Origin: Planctomycetia bacterium
GTDB lineage: Bacteria; Planctomycetota; UBA1135; GCA-002686595
Assembly (NCBI GenBank): GCA_005778045.1
Contig: SXKQ01000148.1
Coordinates: 1 to 22,918 of the forward strand
Direction: 5' to 3'
DNA: 22,918 nt
Shown here: positions 1 through 7,770 of the stretch, one piece after another
Layout of the letters: each line of letters opens with the position of its first letter
Numbering within the stretch: position 1 is the first letter of the stretch
The notes under the pieces: generated by a model
Told to the model about the DNA's origin: nothing
The model's database searches: none
What the model saw: only the letters and a program-made list of their open reading frames with translations
Program-made: the position numbers and the translations under genes

Positions 1-88
1 CGGGCCGCTGCCGACTGGCGGCCCTTTCGGGCCGTTGCCGTCTCGCGGCCCTGCCGGGCCGATGCCGACTCGCGGCCCTTACGGGCCG
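1..88. repeat. 27-bp palindromic tandem repeat, at least three copies
   Basis: Units begin at 1, 28 and 55, and a fourth partial unit starts at 82. Each holds the inverted repeat CGGCCC-NNNN-GGGCCG (19-34, 46-61, 73-88). All stem bases are identical between copies. Changes are confined to unit positions 8, 14, 17, 26 and 27, that is the spacer and the loop. On the minus strand the loops read GTAA, GGCA and GAAA, and the TAA stop of the lipoprotein gene is the last three bases of the GTAA loop. The array may continue beyond the left edge. It could be a structured RNA 3' end of the lipoprotein transcript, an intergenic palindromic element, or the repetitive tail of a plus-strand reading frame (see findings). 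There is no T-run, so a simple intrinsic terminator is not supported. Confidence 0.85.
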
Positions 89-2025
89 ACGCGCATCCAG
101 CGCACCACGAAGTCGTTCTGGTCGCCGTCGCCGTTGAGGTCCACGCGCGCCGCGGATTCCTCGGCGAGGAAGGCCGCCGCCACGTTGGCGGAGTCCGCCA
201 CGACCACCGGGCCAGGCACGTCCGTGGAGGGCGAGAGGTAGTAGCTGTCGCCGAGCGTCGAGACGGTCGTGCGGAACAGCACGCGGTCGAGCTTGTCGCC
301 GTCGTTGTTCCAGTCGAAGTTGTCGCCCGCCTCATCGACGCGGTAGTAGGCGATGTTGTTCGAGATCACCGTGCCGACGTTGTCGGCATCCACGGCGACG
401 GCCGGGCCGGGGAAGTCGAAGTCGTTGGCGTTCGACGGATCGAAGCGCGAGAACACCGGCACGCTGTCGAGCTGGTCCGTGTCGCGCCCGTTGATCGGCG
501 CGCCGAACACGCTCTCCTCGAAGCCGATCGGCACGCGCGCGCGATCTTCAAGCTCGCCCATCCAGCTCGAGCCGCCGCACTGGAAGCCCGGCGAAGGCGA
601 GTGATCCGAGATCCACTGGGCGGAGTTGCCGTCCGCCGGGTTGAGCCACGCCACGAGATGCTCGACGTTGTTGGTCGGATTCGAGGGCTCCCCGTCCCAC
701 GAGCGACCGTCGGCGGCCTCGTCGATCACCACGATCCAGCGGCCGTTGAAGTCCGTCGCGCCGTGGGTGCCACCCGGCACGTCCTCGAGCGCCACCAGCC
801 CGATCGCCGCCGTGAACACGCCCGACGTGCCCAGCGGGTTCTCGACCTTGACCCAGCGCAGGACGTCGTCGTCCGTGTCGCCGTCGTTGTTGAGGCCCGC
901 CGTCGCGCAGTTGCCGTCGTCGGACTCCGGCACGATCGAGGCCACGAAGGCCGCCGTGCCGCTCGAGGCCACCAGCACCCGCTCCGCGCCCGCGAGCGCC
1001 GTGTTCACTGGCTGGGTGGTGCCTGCGAGGAACGAGCTCAGCCAGATGTAGTGCAGGACCTCGTCCGTCGTGTCCGTGTCGTTCGCGGTGCAGTGTGCAG
1101 GCCGCCAGTTGGCGAACGCCCCAGCGTAGTTGTTGAGCGACCCGCCACCCTGCGCGGCCTCGTCGGCGAGGAACGCCACCACGGTCTCGCCACCGATGCC
1201 CGGACCCGCACGCAGGGGCGCGTCGTGATCCGCCATGGCCTTCGCCGTGGACTTCACGCGCGGAGTCCCGAGGGCAGCGTTGGCGAGCGCCAGCACGTGT
1301 CCGTCCGTGCTGTCTCCGTCTCCGTTGAGGTCGCGGCCCTCGTCGCTCTCGTCGAGCCCGAGGAACAGCACGTTGCCGTCGCTCCCGATCAGCTCGGGCA
1401 CGAGCGTCGTCAGCGGATCGTCGTGCAGCACGCGCACCGGGACATTGGGCGCTCCACCCGTCAACGTGATGACCGAGATGCCGGTCTCGCCCGCGGCGAG
1501 CGGCGTGCTCCCCGGCGCCGCACAGTAGAAGACCTTCTCGTTGTCGGTCGCGACCAGCGCGGGTCCCTGGGCCGTGCGCTTCAGCTCCGCCACGAACGCC
1601 ACGCTGCCGGCGGACGGCGAGCCGGTCGCGACGCGCAAGAGGACGAGGTCGAGCGCATCGGTGTCCGTGTTCCAGTCCGTGTTGTCCTCCACCTCGTCGA
1701 CGACCATGTAGAGGCTGTTGCCCGCCAGCGCGAGCTCGCGTGCCGCGACGTCGAGCCGCACCTCGCTGCCGTTCACCATGTCGGCGACCATCGCGATGCG
1801 ATCGAGCTTGTCGCCGTCGCCGTTCATGTCCGTGCCACCGGCACCGGTCGTGAGCTCGTCGGCGAGGAAGGCCAGCTGCCGCTCGCGCACGAGGATCGGC
1901 GTCGAGGCCCCCGACGACACGCTCGCGGAGCGAGCCTGGAACAGGAGCGGCGCGTCCTCCTGCTCGATGCAGGCGGCGAGAGCGAGGGGCAGGGCAAGGA
2001 GGAGCGTGCGAGCGGTCAGATTCAT
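79..2025 (-). CDS. Secreted lipoprotein with Asp-rich calcium-loop-like repeats
   Basis: 648 residues. The N-terminus has a basic start, a hydrophobic stretch and the lipobox LAAC with the lipidated Cys at 19, so it should be exported and anchored by diacylglycerol. The rest contains about nine imperfect repeats, each a short hydrophobic strand ending in (V/L)DE followed by a D-x-N-x-D-x-D-x-x-D loop and another hydrophobic strand. Loops are clearest at residues 66-75, 117-126, 232-241, 379-387, 571-580 and 629-638, with weaker copies near 316, 452 and 513. The loops resemble calcium-binding loops of dockerin or thrombospondin type 3 repeats, and the strand-loop-strand periodicity suggests a beta-propeller; both are inferences. 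Function is not recognised. It lies 97 bp downstream of the subtilase on the same strand. The stop codon sits inside the first palindrome of the terminal repeat array. Confidence 0.85.
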   Translation of the reverse strand: MNLTARTLLLALPLALAACIEQEDAPLLFQARSASVSSGASTPILVRERQLAFLADELTTGAGGTDMNGDGDKLDRIAMVADMVNGSEVRLDVAARELALAGNSLYMVVDEVEDNTDWNTDTDALDLVLLRVATGSPSAGSVAFVAELKRTAQGPALVATDNEKVFYCAAPGSTPLAAGETGISVITLTGGAPNVPVRVLHDDPLTTLVPELIGSDGNVLFLGLDESDEGRDLNGDGDSTDGHVLALANAALGTPRVKSTAKAMADHDAPLRAGPGIGGETVVAFLADEAAQGGGSLNNYAGAFANWRPAHCTANDTDTTDEVLHYIWLSSFLAGTTQPVNTALAGAERVLVASSGTAAFVASIVPESDDGNCATAGLNNDGDTDDDVLRWVKVENPLGTSGVFTAAIGLVALEDVPGGTHGATDFNGRWIVVIDEAADGRSWDGEPSNPTNNVEHLVAWLNPADGNSAQWISDHSPSPGFQCGGSSWMGELEDRARVPIGFEESVFGAPINGRDTDQLDSVPVFSRFDPSNANDFDFPGPAVAVDADNVGTVISNNIAYYRVDEAGDNFDWNNDGDKLDRVLFRTTVSTLGDSYYLSPSTDVPGPVVVADSANVAAAFLAEESAARVDLNGDGDQNDFVVRWMRVGP

Positions 2026-2041
2026 GCGTGTGGAAAGCGCC

Positions 2042-2093
2042 CGAGGGCGGCAGGGACTCTAGCCCCACCGCCCTCGTCGTGCTACCGCCCTCG
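2042..2093 (-). other. Inverted repeat with duplicated arm between subtilase and lipoprotein genes
   Basis: The 97-bp gap carries CGAGGGCGG at 2042-2050 and two copies of its complement CCGCCCTCG at 2068-2076 and 2085-2093. Either copy can pair with the single arm to form a 9-bp GC-rich stem, so two alternative hairpins are possible. Transcription from the subtilase gene would cross it 30 nt after the stop. No T-run follows, so it may be a weak terminator, a processing site or a leader structure of the lipoprotein gene. Confidence 0.4.
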
Positions 2094-2122
2094 TGCGAGG
2101 ACTGTCCGCGTGCCCGCGACAG

Positions 2123-5100
2123 CTACCGGCAGACCGTGAAGCGCACGGCGTTCGAGAGGCCCGTGGTGCTCGTGCTGCCCGGGTCGCGCATCCACCACTG
2201 GGCGTACACGGTGTCGCCCGGGTTGAGCCCGACCGAGTTCATGTACGCCGTCGTGAACTGGAACGCGTAGCTGCCCGTGCAGGAGTTGCCCGTCGCGGCA
2301 CCGCCCGAGTTCACGGCCGTCGTGCGCACCGTCGGGTTGCCGACGCACTTGTAGCCGCCCTGGAACGGCGTCGTGAACGAGTTCGAGCCCCAGAAGAGCA
2401 GGCCCGACTTCTGGTTGAGCACGTTGTTGCAAGTCACCGTGAAGGTGCCCGTGCTCTTCGAGGGCTGCGCGCCGTTCGTGCCGATCGCGGGCAGGCAGCC
2501 GAGCGAGTTGGTCTTCGCCGTGCAGAAGGTGAAGACCGAGAAAGCGTCCACGAGCAGCGGCCCAAAGGTGCGCGTCGGACCACGGTTGCCGGCCGCGTCG
2601 ACCGCGCGCACGTGGAAGTAACGTGCGGAGGCCGAGGACGGCAGGATGAACGTGGCCCCGGTCGCGGCCGAAGGCAGGCTCGTGCCGGACGTCGGATCCC
2701 ACGCCGGCAGCGTGTTGATCAAGTACAGGTAGCTCGCGAGCCCCGAGGTAGCGTCGCTCGACGCCGCCCAGCTGAGCGTGACCGTGGTCGCGCACGACTG
2801 CACGCCCGCGAGGTGAGTCGACGACGAGATCACCCCGGGCTGCGACGGCGGCGTGACGTCGACGCGGATCGGGCCGTAGCTTGCAGCCGTCGTGCCCCAG
2901 TTGCCCGAGTTGTCGACGGCCTTGATGCCCCAGTACCACGTGCCGTCCGGCAGCGAGCGCGAGAACGTGCTGCCTTCCTCAAGGTCCTTGACGGCGGCGA
3001 TCGCGCCCGGGGTGATCGCCGCGATCCCGTAGGTCTCGCCGTAGCCGTCGACTCCCGAGAGGCTGTCGGTGGCGGCCGTCCAGTTGAACGTCGCCGTCGA
3101 CACCTTGACCCACGTGTTCAGCGGGTGCGTCGCCGAGGTGATGTTCGAGGGCGCCCCCGGAGCCGTGCCGTCGACGTAGATGGACACCGCGTCGGACTTG
3201 TCGACCCAGTTGTCCGAGCGCGCGTCCGCGGACCAGCTCTTGAGGCCCTCGGTCGCCCAGCGCGTGACCCACGTGACGGTCTTGCTGTCGCCCGAGATCA
3301 GGTCGCCGAGCAGGACGTCGCGCCCGGCGTGCTGGTTGCCCTCGAGATCGGCCACGACGCCATCGTCGAGCGTCACCGACGACGACTGCAAGGTATCGCC
3401 GCTCGAACTCGAGTCGACGAACACCGCCGAGCCCACCGAGCCGGCCGCAGGGTTGGTCGCCGTCGCCGTGATGATCACGTTCTCGTTCGGCTTGGCGTAG
3501 ATGTCGGTGGCCGCCACGTCGAAGGTGCCGTCCGGGGTCGTGTCGCCATAGATCACCTGCACGGCGACGCCGGCATAGATCTGACCCGTGGCGGACCGGT
3601 TGTAGAGCTTCCAGCGCCACGTGCCGACGGGCGGGTTGTTGATGATGCGAATCTCGCAGTTGTCGATGCTCGACTGTTGGGCGATGTACTCGCCGGTGTT
3701 GTTGGCCGTCGTTTCGATCGGCGGCGAGTCGAGGTACAGGTCGTAGTCGTTCACGAGCGCCCGCGAGGCGCCGGCCGAGGCCGCCCCTTCGCTGTAGAAC
3801 ACGCAGGCCACGAGGCGCGTGGCGCCCGCGTTGACCGTGAAGTCCGCGTTGGTCGCGGAATTGTTGAGGCCCTGCAGCCACAGGTACCAGCCCGTGTTCG
3901 AGCTCGGATAGTGTGCGCGCCAGGCCTGCACGCGGCCGGCCCCGTAGTTGTCGAGGTGCGTGTCCGAGGGCGCCGTGAGCGCGACGTCGCCCTTGGTGGT
4001 CGCCGAGGCCATCAGCAAGGCCGCGACGCCCTCCGGCCAGCCGCGCAGCCACGTGTGGTGGTCGAGCACCTGCGCCGCGAGGCCCGCGACGTGCGGCGCC
4101 GCCATCGAGGTGCCGGTCTTGTTCGAGTAGCCGTTGGTGGTCGTGGCGTCGACGGAGCTGATCCAGCGCCCGGGCGCCGTCACGTTGGGCTTCCAGCGGC
4201 CGTCGCCGGCGGGACCGGTGCTCGAGTTCGACCAGAGCGTGCCCGGATCGCCGATCGCGTCGCGGTAGTCGAGCACGTTGCCGACCGTGAACGCGTTCTT
4301 CGCGCTCGACTGCACGAGCAGCGAACCGGCCACGTTGTTGCCGTTGTTGCCCGCCGCCCACACGTGCAACTGGGCCTCGTTGTGCACCTGGTTGTCGATC
4401 GTGCGGCAGTCGGCCTCGCTGCCGATCCAGCCGCCGGCACCGCCGCCCCACGAGTGGTTGCACAGGTCCGGCTTGGGCGTGACGCTCGTGCCGTCGTTGA
4501 TCGGGTTCGTGAAGTTCGCCATGACGGTCGGCAGCGACACCGGGCCCGAGCCCGACGCGTCGAAGATGCGGTTGTTGTAGAAGCGGCTCGTGCCGCCCCA
4601 CGTCGCGAGGCCCGGGGCGTTGCCGATCTTCTGCGCGCTGCCGAAGCCACGTCCGAGGATCGTGCCGGCGACGTGCGAACCGTGTGTGTTCTCGTCGTTC
4701 CACGCACCGGTCGTGCCGGCGAGGTCCCAGCCCCAACCCCAGATGTTGAGGTCGGAGTGCGCCGTCTCGAGGCCGGAGTCCGCGAAGCCGGCGATGACGA
4801 CGTCGTTCCACCCGCCGTCGTAGGCCGCGCGCGTGCGGTCGCTCGAGATCATGGGCTGCGATTCTTCGTGCGGCTCGGGCGCGCTGAGCGTGCTCGCGGG
4901 CAGATCGGGCTCGACGAACTGCACGAAGTCGCTGGCGAGCAGCGCCTCGAGCGCGGCCTTCGGCATGCGCGCGCGGAAGGCCCGGATGGAGTCGGCGTAC
5001 TCGAGGACGTCGAGACCAAGCTCGACGAGGCGCTTTTCCTGCCAGCCACGCGACATCCACTTCACCGCGGGCGCGACGCCCGGCAGCACGCGCTCGGTCC

Positions 5101-5776
5101 CGTCGGGGTCCACGCTCGAGAGCTCGGCCACGACGATGCGCTCCGACGCAGCGCACAGGTCCGAGTCGTACACCGACACGTACACGTCGAGCGGCGCGCC
5201 CTCCTGCGCGTCGGCGAGCTGGCGCGCGAGCGCGGGGTGCAGCTTCTGCAGGCTGCGCGGCGTGCCGATCCAGTGCACGAAGTCGAGCGCCGCCACGCGC
5301 GCGAGCGCCTCGCGCCCGAGCGCGACCTTCATCGTGTAGTGCGGGTGGAACTCGAGCACGCGCGCGCCCGCGGCGCGCAGCGCGTCGAGGCGCGCGTCCG
5401 TGATGCGCTTCTCGAACATCACGAAGGCCCACGTCATGTCCTGCGGACGGCCGTCGGCATGCGTGCGCGCGAGCTCGGCTTCGAGCAGCGGGTCGATGCG
5501 CTCGCCCACCGGCGGGTAGTGCGCGCCGCCCGCGAATCCGAGGAAGTAGGGATCGCCCGAGGCGGGCTCGAGCACGCGGTCACCGGCATCGCTCGCCGCG
5601 ACGACGGCGCGCACGGGCAGCGGTACCGAGTCCGGGAGTTCGCTATCGAACGGACCGGCGGGGACGAACTCCGCGGGCGGGGTCGAGCGCGAGCGGGGCC
5701 CGACGTCCTGCAGGCCGAACGCGGCGGGCGCGAGGAGAGAGCAAGCGACCAGTGAGCGAGTGAGCGGGTGCAGCAT
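2123..5776 (-). CDS. Secreted subtilisin-family (S8) serine peptidase with C-terminal Ig/FN3-like and Cys-rich modules
   Basis: 1217 residues from the ATG at 5776, chosen because it begins a clean signal peptide (basic start, hydrophobic core, AFG near residue 21); an open frame further upstream is not protein-like. The catalytic triad is visible: Asp333 (FADSG), His365 (HGSHVAGT), Ser557 (GTSMAAPH), with the oxyanion Asn477 in AAGNNG. The roughly 300 residues before the catalytic domain hold two related modules (about 115-180 and 240-291) that look like propeptide or inhibitor domains. After the catalytic domain come a jelly-roll-like region, two Ig/FN3-like modules beginning near TAPGAPSN and TPPSQPGV, and a final module of about 130 residues rich in Cys with GLLFWG, PFQGGYKC and WWMRDP, which I associate with planctomycetal secreted proteins. 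It probably degrades extracellular protein. The unusual size comes from the added modules. Confidence 0.93.
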   Translation of the reverse strand: MLHPLTRSLVACSLLAPAAFGLQDVGPRSRSTPPAEFVPAGPFDSELPDSVPLPVRAVVAASDAGDRVLEPASGDPYFLGFAGGAHYPPVGERIDPLLEAELARTHADGRPQDMTWAFVMFEKRITDARLDALRAAGARVLEFHPHYTMKVALGREALARVAALDFVHWIGTPRSLQKLHPALARQLADAQEGAPLDVYVSVYDSDLCAASERIVVAELSSVDPDGTERVLPGVAPAVKWMSRGWQEKRLVELGLDVLEYADSIRAFRARMPKAALEALLASDFVQFVEPDLPASTLSAPEPHEESQPMISSDRTRAAYDGGWNDVVIAGFADSGLETAHSDLNIWGWGWDLAGTTGAWNDENTHGSHVAGTILGRGFGSAQKIGNAPGLATWGGTSRFYNNRIFDASGSGPVSLPTVMANFTNPINDGTSVTPKPDLCNHSWGGGAGGWIGSEADCRTIDNQVHNEAQLHVWAAGNNGNNVAGSLLVQSSAKNAFTVGNVLDYRDAIGDPGTLWSNSSTGPAGDGRWKPNVTAPGRWISSVDATTTNGYSNKTGTSMAAPHVAGLAAQVLDHHTWLRGWPEGVAALLMASATTKGDVALTAPSDTHLDNYGAGRVQAWRAHYPSSNTGWYLWLQGLNNSATNADFTVNAGATRLVACVFYSEGAASAGASRALVNDYDLYLDSPPIETTANNTGEYIAQQSSIDNCEIRIINNPPVGTWRWKLYNRSATGQIYAGVAVQVIYGDTTPDGTFDVAATDIYAKPNENVIITATATNPAAGSVGSAVFVDSSSSGDTLQSSSVTLDDGVVADLEGNQHAGRDVLLGDLISGDSKTVTWVTRWATEGLKSWSADARSDNWVDKSDAVSIYVDGTAPGAPSNITSATHPLNTWVKVSTATFNWTAATDSLSGVDGYGETYGIAAITPGAIAAVKDLEEGSTFSRSLPDGTWYWGIKAVDNSGNWGTTAASYGPIRVDVTPPSQPGVISSSTHLAGVQSCATTVTLSWAASSDATSGLASYLYLINTLPAWDPTSGTSLPSAATGATFILPSSASARYFHVRAVDAAGNRGPTRTFGPLLVDAFSVFTFCTAKTNSLGCLPAIGTNGAQPSKSTGTFTVTCNNVLNQKSGLLFWGSNSFTTPFQGGYKCVGNPTVRTTAVNSGGAATGNSCTGSYAFQFTTAYMNSVGLNPGDTVYAQWWMRDPGSTSTTGLSNAVRFTVCR

Positions 5777-5839
5777 GATGGAGAGACTTTGCAGGAGCCG
5801 GAGAATCGCCGCCGAGACGGCCAACCCCGATGATTGGGT

Positions 5840-5866
5840 ATGATAACGAAACTGTCGGGGCGGCAA
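5840..5866 (-). promoter_or_regulatory. Candidate promoter for the subtilase gene
   Basis: Read on the minus strand, TTGCCG (5866-5861) and TATCAT (5845-5840) are separated by 15 bp in a locally AT-richer patch. This would give a leader of roughly 55-60 nt to the ATG at 5776. The spacing is shorter than the ideal 17 bp, so this is tentative. Confidence 0.35.
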
Positions 5867-6027
5867 GTTCCCTTCCGCGGTTCCGTTTCCAGGTGAAGGC
5901 CGTTCCGCAGACCCACGAGCGGGACGCTGCCCCGCGACGCTCACTCCCTCCCCGCGCTTCTCCTTCGGACAAGAGCGGATCGACGGCCACGCAGGGGCGC
6001 GCCCAGACGGCGGCGGCTCCAGACCCT

Positions 6028-6056
6028 TTGCAACACTCGACGCTGGCTCATACCCT
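6028..6056 (+). promoter_or_regulatory. Candidate promoter for the lipase operon
   Basis: TTGCAA (6028-6033) and TACCCT (6051-6056) are separated by exactly 17 bp and lie 38 nt before the ATG at 6095. The -35 is close to the consensus, but the -10 matches it at only three of six positions. Confidence 0.3.
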
Positions 6057-6094
6057 CGGCGGAGCCGCCGCAGCACGTGCGAGGCTCCACTCCT

Positions 6095-7741
6095 ATGAGG
6101 TCGTTGATGCTCCTTCGTCTCTCGCGCGCCACGCTTGCGCTGGCGCTCGCAACCCCCGTTGTCTTCTCCCAAGACCTGCCGTGCGGCTCCGACATCGGCT
6201 CGCGCCGCACCCCGGAAACCTCGCGCGGCCCAGCGCACCTGCTCGGCTCAGGGGCGACATCGTCGCCCTTCACGCCCCCGCTCGCGAGCGACATCCAGTT
6301 CGTCGTCAACTCCGGTGGCGGCCTCGACACGGGCTGCACCTTCCGCTCCGGAGGCCCGCTCCTGATCGACGTGCCGATCGACCGCTACCTCGGCCCCGTC
6401 GACGCCAACGGCTTCCTGATCGACGCCACTGCCATGCGCAACGCGGGGCTGCTCTCGGAGTTCGCCACGCTGATCCTGCCGGTGTTCGACATCGACAACC
6501 TCGCGGACGTCAAGCCGCCGGACCAGCCCGAGATCGACCGCGTCTCCCTCAACGACGCCGAGGTCGGGTTCCTCTCGGGTCTCAACCGCGAGTGGAAGCT
6601 CAACTCGTTCCAGATCCCGATCGAGCGCCTCAAGTTCCCGGCGGCCCCGGGGGTCGGAGGCGCGCGCCCCGCCCCGGCGCAGAACCGCATCCGCATCGAC
6701 ATCGACGTCGGCAACGAGCCCTCGGGCAACGAGCTGTGGTGCATGTCCGCCGACTGGGTGGCCATCTCGTTCAAGGCCATCTCGCCGGTGATCCTGATCC
6801 ACGGGAACAACAGCAACGGTGGCTTCTGGGAGCGGCAGGGCTTCACCGCCCGCCTCGCCCAAGGGCTGATCCCGTTCGACAACTCGATCTCGATGCCGAC
6901 ATCCACCGTCGCGATCAACTCCGTGCGCCTCCTTGGCCGCCTGCGGGAGATCACGGCCGGATTCGGGGTCGACAGCGTGCACCTCGTGTGCCACTCGAAG
7001 GGTGGCCTCGACACCCGGGCCTACCTGCAGAACTTCTACTTCGGCGAGCCGTTCCGGGTCCTGTCGGCCTCGACCTGTTCCTCGCCGCACAACGGCAGCG
7101 CCGGGGCCGACCTGCTCGTGGCGCAGGCCGTCGAGGCGGCACGCGTCGATGAGGTCGAGTTCTCAGGATTCCCGACCTTCACGCAGACGCTGGTCCAGGC
7201 GCTCGGCGTGGACGCCGGCACCCCCAATCTCACCACGCACTTCACCGCGCAGTTCAACGCGCAGAACGTGCCGGCGCTGCCGACGGACATCCTCTTCAAC
7301 ACGGTCGGAGGAGACGCGGACACCAACAACTCGCTGTCGATCGACACCGAGGCCGAGATCGCGGCCCTGCGCCCGGAGAGCGACGCGCTCTCGTTCATGC
7401 CGACCTTCGTCGCGACGACCGTGGTCAACCGCCTCTACCAGATCCTGCGCAGCACGAGCACCGTGCAGGTGCGGTACCGGATCGACACGGGGTTCTTCGG
7501 CGGGACGACGCTCGTGGCAGAGATCGTCAACGTGCCCACCCCGGCCCCCCTTGGGAACGACACGCTGGTCACCATCCCGAGCGCCATGGGCGCCGGCACC
7601 TTCGCAAGCCGCGTCACCAACACGGCGGTCTTCACCGGCGCCAACGGGCGCAACCACTCGAACATCGCGAACGGCGGCGTGGCGGACACGATCCTGCCGT
7701 GGATCCTGCAGGCCGAGCGCCAGAACGGGGACCTGAAGTGA
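6095..7741 (+). CDS. Secreted alpha/beta-hydrolase, lipase/esterase type
   Basis: 548 residues. The ATG at 6095 starts a typical signal peptide (Arg-Ser-Leu-rich core ending near VFSQ at 23-26); an ATG 18 bp upstream would only add six residues. Residues 30-220 form a region I do not recognise. The hydrolase core begins at VILIHGNNS (232-240, the oxyanion-loop His-Gly motif of lipases). The nucleophile elbow is CHSKGG with Ser301, and a His in GRNHSN (His521) is the likely catalytic His; the acid was not assigned. This pattern fits bacterial triacylglycerol lipases and PGAP1-like esterases. It probably cleaves ester bonds of lipids outside the cytoplasm. It is the first gene of a three-gene unit: its TGA is 29 bp from the start of the surface protein gene. 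Substrate is unknown. Confidence 0.85.
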   Translation: MRSLMLLRLSRATLALALATPVVFSQDLPCGSDIGSRRTPETSRGPAHLLGSGATSSPFTPPLASDIQFVVNSGGGLDTGCTFRSGGPLLIDVPIDRYLGPVDANGFLIDATAMRNAGLLSEFATLILPVFDIDNLADVKPPDQPEIDRVSLNDAEVGFLSGLNREWKLNSFQIPIERLKFPAAPGVGGARPAPAQNRIRIDIDVGNEPSGNELWCMSADWVAISFKAISPVILIHGNNSNGGFWERQGFTARLAQGLIPFDNSISMPTSTVAINSVRLLGRLREITAGFGVDSVHLVCHSKGGLDTRAYLQNFYFGEPFRVLSASTCSSPHNGSAGADLLVAQAVEAARVDEVEFSGFPTFTQTLVQALGVDAGTPNLTTHFTAQFNAQNVPALPTDILFNTVGGDADTNNSLSIDTEAEIAALRPESDALSFMPTFVATTVVNRLYQILRSTSTVQVRYRIDTGFFGGTTLVAEIVNVPTPAPLGNDTLVTIPSAMGAGTFASRVTNTAVFTGANGRNHSNIANGGVADTILPWILQAERQNGDLK

Positions 7742-7770
7742 TGTCGCCCCAGAACCCCGGAGCCAGCCCG

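Larger units (their letters stand above)
5777..6094. other. Divergent intergenic region between subtilase and lipase
   Basis: These 318 bp separate divergent genes. The part nearest the subtilase (about 5825-5870) is noticeably less GC-rich than its surroundings and holds a promoter candidate for the minus strand. A candidate for the plus strand lies at 6028-6056. Open frames on both strands here are Arg/Ala/Ser-rich shadows, and I see no other gene, repeat or RNA structure. Confidence 0.6.

Noticed and set aside
1..88. CRISPR array
   Set aside because: The unit is only 27 bp including the parts that vary; there are no unique spacers of normal length and no cas gene in the window.
35..241. 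Plus-strand frame with Gly-Pro-rich repeats resembling collagen
   Set aside because: Gly does not fall at every third residue, and all differences between repeat units are non-synonymous in this frame. The frame shifted by one base fits the variation better.
2093..5755. Plus-strand open frame of over 1200 codons opposite the subtilase
   Set aside because: The translation is almost only Arg, Ala, Val, Gly and Asp with no recognisable motif. It mirrors the GC-rich codons of the real minus-strand gene, which has a full catalytic triad.
5941..6339. Minus-strand frame in the divergent intergenic region and lipase start
   Set aside because: It is Arg/Ser/Gly-rich with no motif and overlaps the signal peptide codons of the lipase on the other strand.
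7741..7770. ATG overlapping the lipase stop as start of the surface protein
   Set aside because: It would put ten polar residues before a clean signal peptide, and the ATG at 7771 has GGAG at suitable distance. It is kept as an alternative only.
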